From Ovoidimarina sp050299695 (lineage in GTDB: Bacteria > Pseudomonadota > Alphaproteobacteria > Rhodobacterales > Rhodobacteraceae), in contig JBNKWI010000054.1 in assembly GCA_050299695.1 (NCBI GenBank), positions 1 to 23,650 of the forward strand: DNA of 23,650 nt. Reading direction: 5' to 3'. Below are positions 21,948 to 23,650 of this stretch, piece after piece. How positions within the stretch are numbered: position 1 is the first letter of the stretch; every line of letters begins with the position of its first letter. The translations under genes and the position numbers were made by a program. The notes beneath the pieces are model-generated. The model had not been told where the DNA came from. It saw only the letters and a program-made list of their open reading frames with translations, and ran no database searches.

Positions 21948-22420
21948 TGCTGCCCCCCGATCGACGTCAGCCAGGCCTCGAGCCGCATCGCCTGCTGCGC
22001 GGTCTCTCGCATCAGGCAGGCGGCCGTCGCGGGCCCCTGCCCGGTGCCGCCGCCCCATTGCGCGCGCTCGTAATCGCAGGTCGCGTCGCGGAACCCGATC
22101 CAGGCCCGCTGCATCGCCCGGAGCGAGGCGACGAGCGGCGGCTCCGCCCCGGCATCGCGCGCCGCCTCCTCGGCCACCAGCCGCTGGTAGGTGTCGTTCA
22201 GCCGCGCGTCCCAGTATTCGCGTTCGGCATCGAGGCAATAGCCCATGCCCACCGTCGAATACCCGTCCGGCGCCGAGATGCAGAGCTGCGCCGAAGCGCC
22301 GATACAGGCCTCCCCGCCGCCGCCCGCGAGGCAGGCCTCGGTCGCGTCCGGCGAGAAGGCGATCTCCTGCGCCGAGGCCGGCAGGGCGAGGAAAAGGCTC
22401 AGGAAAACCCCGCGCAGCAT
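21944..22420 (-). CDS. Secreted LprI-like (DUF1311) protein, paralogue 3
   Basis: This 158-aa protein has a signal peptide (MLRGVFLSLFLALPASAQEI, cleavage after ASA). The mature part has six cysteines (C30, C39, C47, C62, C115, C135) and the family stretch LRAMQRAWIGFRDATCDYE. It shares the C-x7-C (39/47) and C-x19-C (115/135) spacings with its two neighbours. LprI of Mycobacterium inhibits lysozyme; most members are uncharacterised. Periplasmic location is expected. Its ATG overlaps the upstream stop (TGATG). Confidence 0.85.
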   Translation of the reverse strand: MLRGVFLSLFLALPASAQEIAFSPDATEACLAGGGGEACIGASAQLCISAPDGYSTVGMGYCLDAEREYWDARLNDTYQRLVAEEAARDAGAEPPLVASLRAMQRAWIGFRDATCDYERAQWGGGTGQGPATAACLMRETAQQAMRLEAWLTSIGGQQ

Positions 22421-22914
22421 CAGTATTCCTCCCGCATGTCCCGCAGCTCCACCGCCCGCGCGGCGGTCATGTCCAGAACGCAGCCCGCCGCCGCCACATG
22501 CCGCATCGAGCCCGAGCCCCAGCGCGCGTAATCGAGCGCGCATTCGGCATCGCGATAGGCGATCCAGGCCCGCTGCGCATCGCGCAAGGCCTCGGCCATC
22601 ACGGCGAATTCCGGCGCATATTCCGCCTCCGCCCGGTCCGCCGCCTCGGCCCAGGCGCGGGTGGCGCGGTATTCCTCGTTCAGAAGCACGTCCCAGGCCG
22701 CCGCTTCGCGCTGCTCGCAGCCGGTGATCCCCAGCGTGGTCGCGCCGCCCGCCTCCGCCTGGCACGGCTCCGATACCCGCCCCACGCACCCCGCCGCCCC
22801 GTTGCCGGCGATGTCCAGGCAGCCCCGGATTGCCTCCACATCGAGCGGCCGCGCCTCCTCGGCCAGGGCCGGCCCGGCGGCCAGGAGCGCCAGAAGCACC
22901 GCCGCGCCCCGCAT
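22420..22914 (-). CDS. Secreted LprI-like (DUF1311) protein, paralogue 2
   Basis: This 164-aa protein has a signal peptide (MRGAAVLLALLAAGPALAEE) and six cysteines (C32, C43, C51, C66, C125, C145). The motif LRDAQRAWIAYRDAECALDY is the best DUF1311/LprI match of the three, together with ITGCEQREAAAWDVLLNEEY. It is translationally coupled at both ends (TGATG). Function is inferred only from the family: possibly a periplasmic lysozyme-inhibitor-like or envelope-stress protein. Confidence 0.87.
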   Translation of the reverse strand: MRGAAVLLALLAAGPALAEEARPLDVEAIRGCLDIAGNGAAGCVGRVSEPCQAEAGGATTLGITGCEQREAAAWDVLLNEEYRATRAWAEAADRAEAEYAPEFAVMAEALRDAQRAWIAYRDAECALDYARWGSGSMRHVAAAGCVLDMTAARAVELRDMREEY

Positions 22915-23366
22915 CAGAAGATCCCCGCCGCACGCGCCCGAAGCACGATCGCCCGCTCCGCCCAGGCATCGCGCAGGCAATAGGCGCCCGCCACCTCCGC
23001 CACCCCCGGATCGTCGGCAAACGGCGCGACCAGCGCGCAATCGCCCGCGACCCAGCCCTCCCAATCGGCCTGCCCGTCGCGCAGCGCCTGCGCCGTCGCG
23101 TCGTCCACCGCCGCGCCCTGAAGCTCCTCCAGAGCCGCGCCCGCCAACCCGGCCCAGGCCGCCCGCTCGGCCTCCACGCAATCGCCCTCGCCCATCTCCT
23201 CGCAGAGAAACTCCACCGACCCGACGCACGCCCGCGGATCGAACAGCCGCTCCCCCGTCACCGCCTGCGCCGCGCCCACCCGCTCGACACAGGCACCGAG
23301 CCCATCGACGTCCTGCGCCCCGGCCGGCGCCGCCATCAGCGCGAAAAGAACTGCCAACCGTCTCAT
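22914..23366 (-). CDS. Secreted LprI-like protein, divergent paralogue 1
   Basis: This 150-aa protein starts at ATG 23366 (MRRLAVLFALMAAPAGAQDV) with GAGGGG upstream; the frame stays open further up, but the signal peptide sets the start. It has six cysteines (C26, C47, C55, C63, C110, C130) with the same C-x7-C and C-x19-C spacing as paralogues 2 and 3. The family motif is degenerate (LRDGQADWEGWVAGDCALVA). It is the first gene of the four-gene unit. The upstream region 23440-23510 contains an AT-rich patch (CATATATG) likely to hold the promoter. Confidence 0.78.
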   Translation of the reverse strand: MRRLAVLFALMAAPAGAQDVDGLGACVERVGAAQAVTGERLFDPRACVGSVEFLCEEMGEGDCVEAERAAWAGLAGAALEELQGAAVDDATAQALRDGQADWEGWVAGDCALVAPFADDPGVAEVAGAYCLRDAWAERAIVLRARAAGIF

Positions 23367-23544
23367 CGGATCCCCTCGATCTCCTCGCCGACATCCCAAG
23401 CGTTCGGCGGTCACCGCCCCGGCCGCTCCCTTGAGCGTGTCGACAAACCCACAATCCGCCGGCGGGTTTCTGGTCATATATGTAGTACAGGGGTCAAACA
23501 CACGCCACGGTCAACCAAGGCCAGCCACCTTCGCGCCAGCACGC

Positions 23545-23650
23545 CGAAGCCGCCCGGCGAGTGCCGCCCGTGTCACGCCGGAGACGTGCCCGAATTCCCT
23601 TGCGACGACTGCAAAATCCCCCGCCCGAACCGCGCCGAAGGCGCCGGGCG
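23545..23650 (+). repeat. Degenerate repeat fragment followed by start of copy D (cut by window end)
   Basis: 23618-23650 reads CCCGCCCGAAC-GCGCCGAAGGCGCCGGGCG, the same left end as copies A and C, and runs off the window. Just before it, 23548-23580 contains CCCGGCGAG and GCCCGTGTCACGCC, a diverged version of the left arm region of copy A. No gene is seen between 23367 and 23650. Confidence 0.65.

Noticed and set aside
23440..23510. Specific promoter hexamers for the LprI-like operon in the AT-rich patch
   Set aside because: TTGACC is present, but no -10 lies at an acceptable distance. Only a general promoter region is supportable.

Overview
The window looks like chromosomal DNA of a GC-rich alphaproteobacterium, most likely a member of the Rhodobacteraceae. 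The basis is the very high GC content, a complex I (nuo) cluster interspersed with small accessory ORFs of the kind known from Rhodobacter and Paracoccus, a NuoE with a long C-terminal helix-hairpin-helix extension, and a secreted protein ending in a VPLPA-CTERM sorting signal. No self-transmissible element, phage, CRISPR array or rRNA is present.

Layout. (1) Positions 1-4071 hold the end of a tungsten aldehyde:ferredoxin oxidoreductase gene (AOR, cut by the window start), an FAD/NAD(P) oxidoreductase, a MoaD-like protein ending in Gly-Gly, an unknown 103-aa protein, a second MoaD-like protein on the opposite strand, and a MoeB/ThiF-type activating enzyme. This is an AOR enzyme plus tungstopterin-maturation locus of the Aromatoleum type. 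(2) Positions 4347-6815 (- strand) hold an ExbB-ExbD-ExbD-TonB-like operon followed by a VPLPA-CTERM protein gene with an in-frame stop. (3) Positions 6950-8732 hold tRNA-Val, a lipoprotein, a MAPEG protein, and a DUF5333-like lipoprotein gene that also carries an in-frame stop. (4) Positions 8750-17071 (- strand) hold nuoA, B, C, D, E and F with five intercalated accessory ORFs. nuoG-N do not follow nuoF. nuoA is separated from nuoB by about 950 bp containing an oppositely oriented, frameshifted DUF1851/Tdi1-like gene and a repeat element. (5) Positions 17827-21126 hold single genes: glutathione S-transferase, UbiE-like methyltransferase, macrodomain, ASCH domain and an unknown protein. (6) Positions 21147-23366 (- strand) hold a translationally coupled operon of three six-cysteine LprI-like secreted proteins followed by EcsC.

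The most unusual features are as follows. A roughly 180-190-bp repeat bounded by 21-bp inverted repeats occurs at 4125, 7161 and 16471, and another copy begins at the window end (23618). It sits mostly between convergent genes or downstream of genes. The complex I operon appears rearranged at two places, nuoA/nuoB and after nuoF. A helix-hairpin-helix module is shared at about 88% identity between NuoE and its neighbour. Three accessory genes carry single lesions (TAA, TAG, 1-base frameshift) while the adjacent housekeeping genes are intact. All functional calls rest on reading the sequence and on family knowledge; no database search was run.
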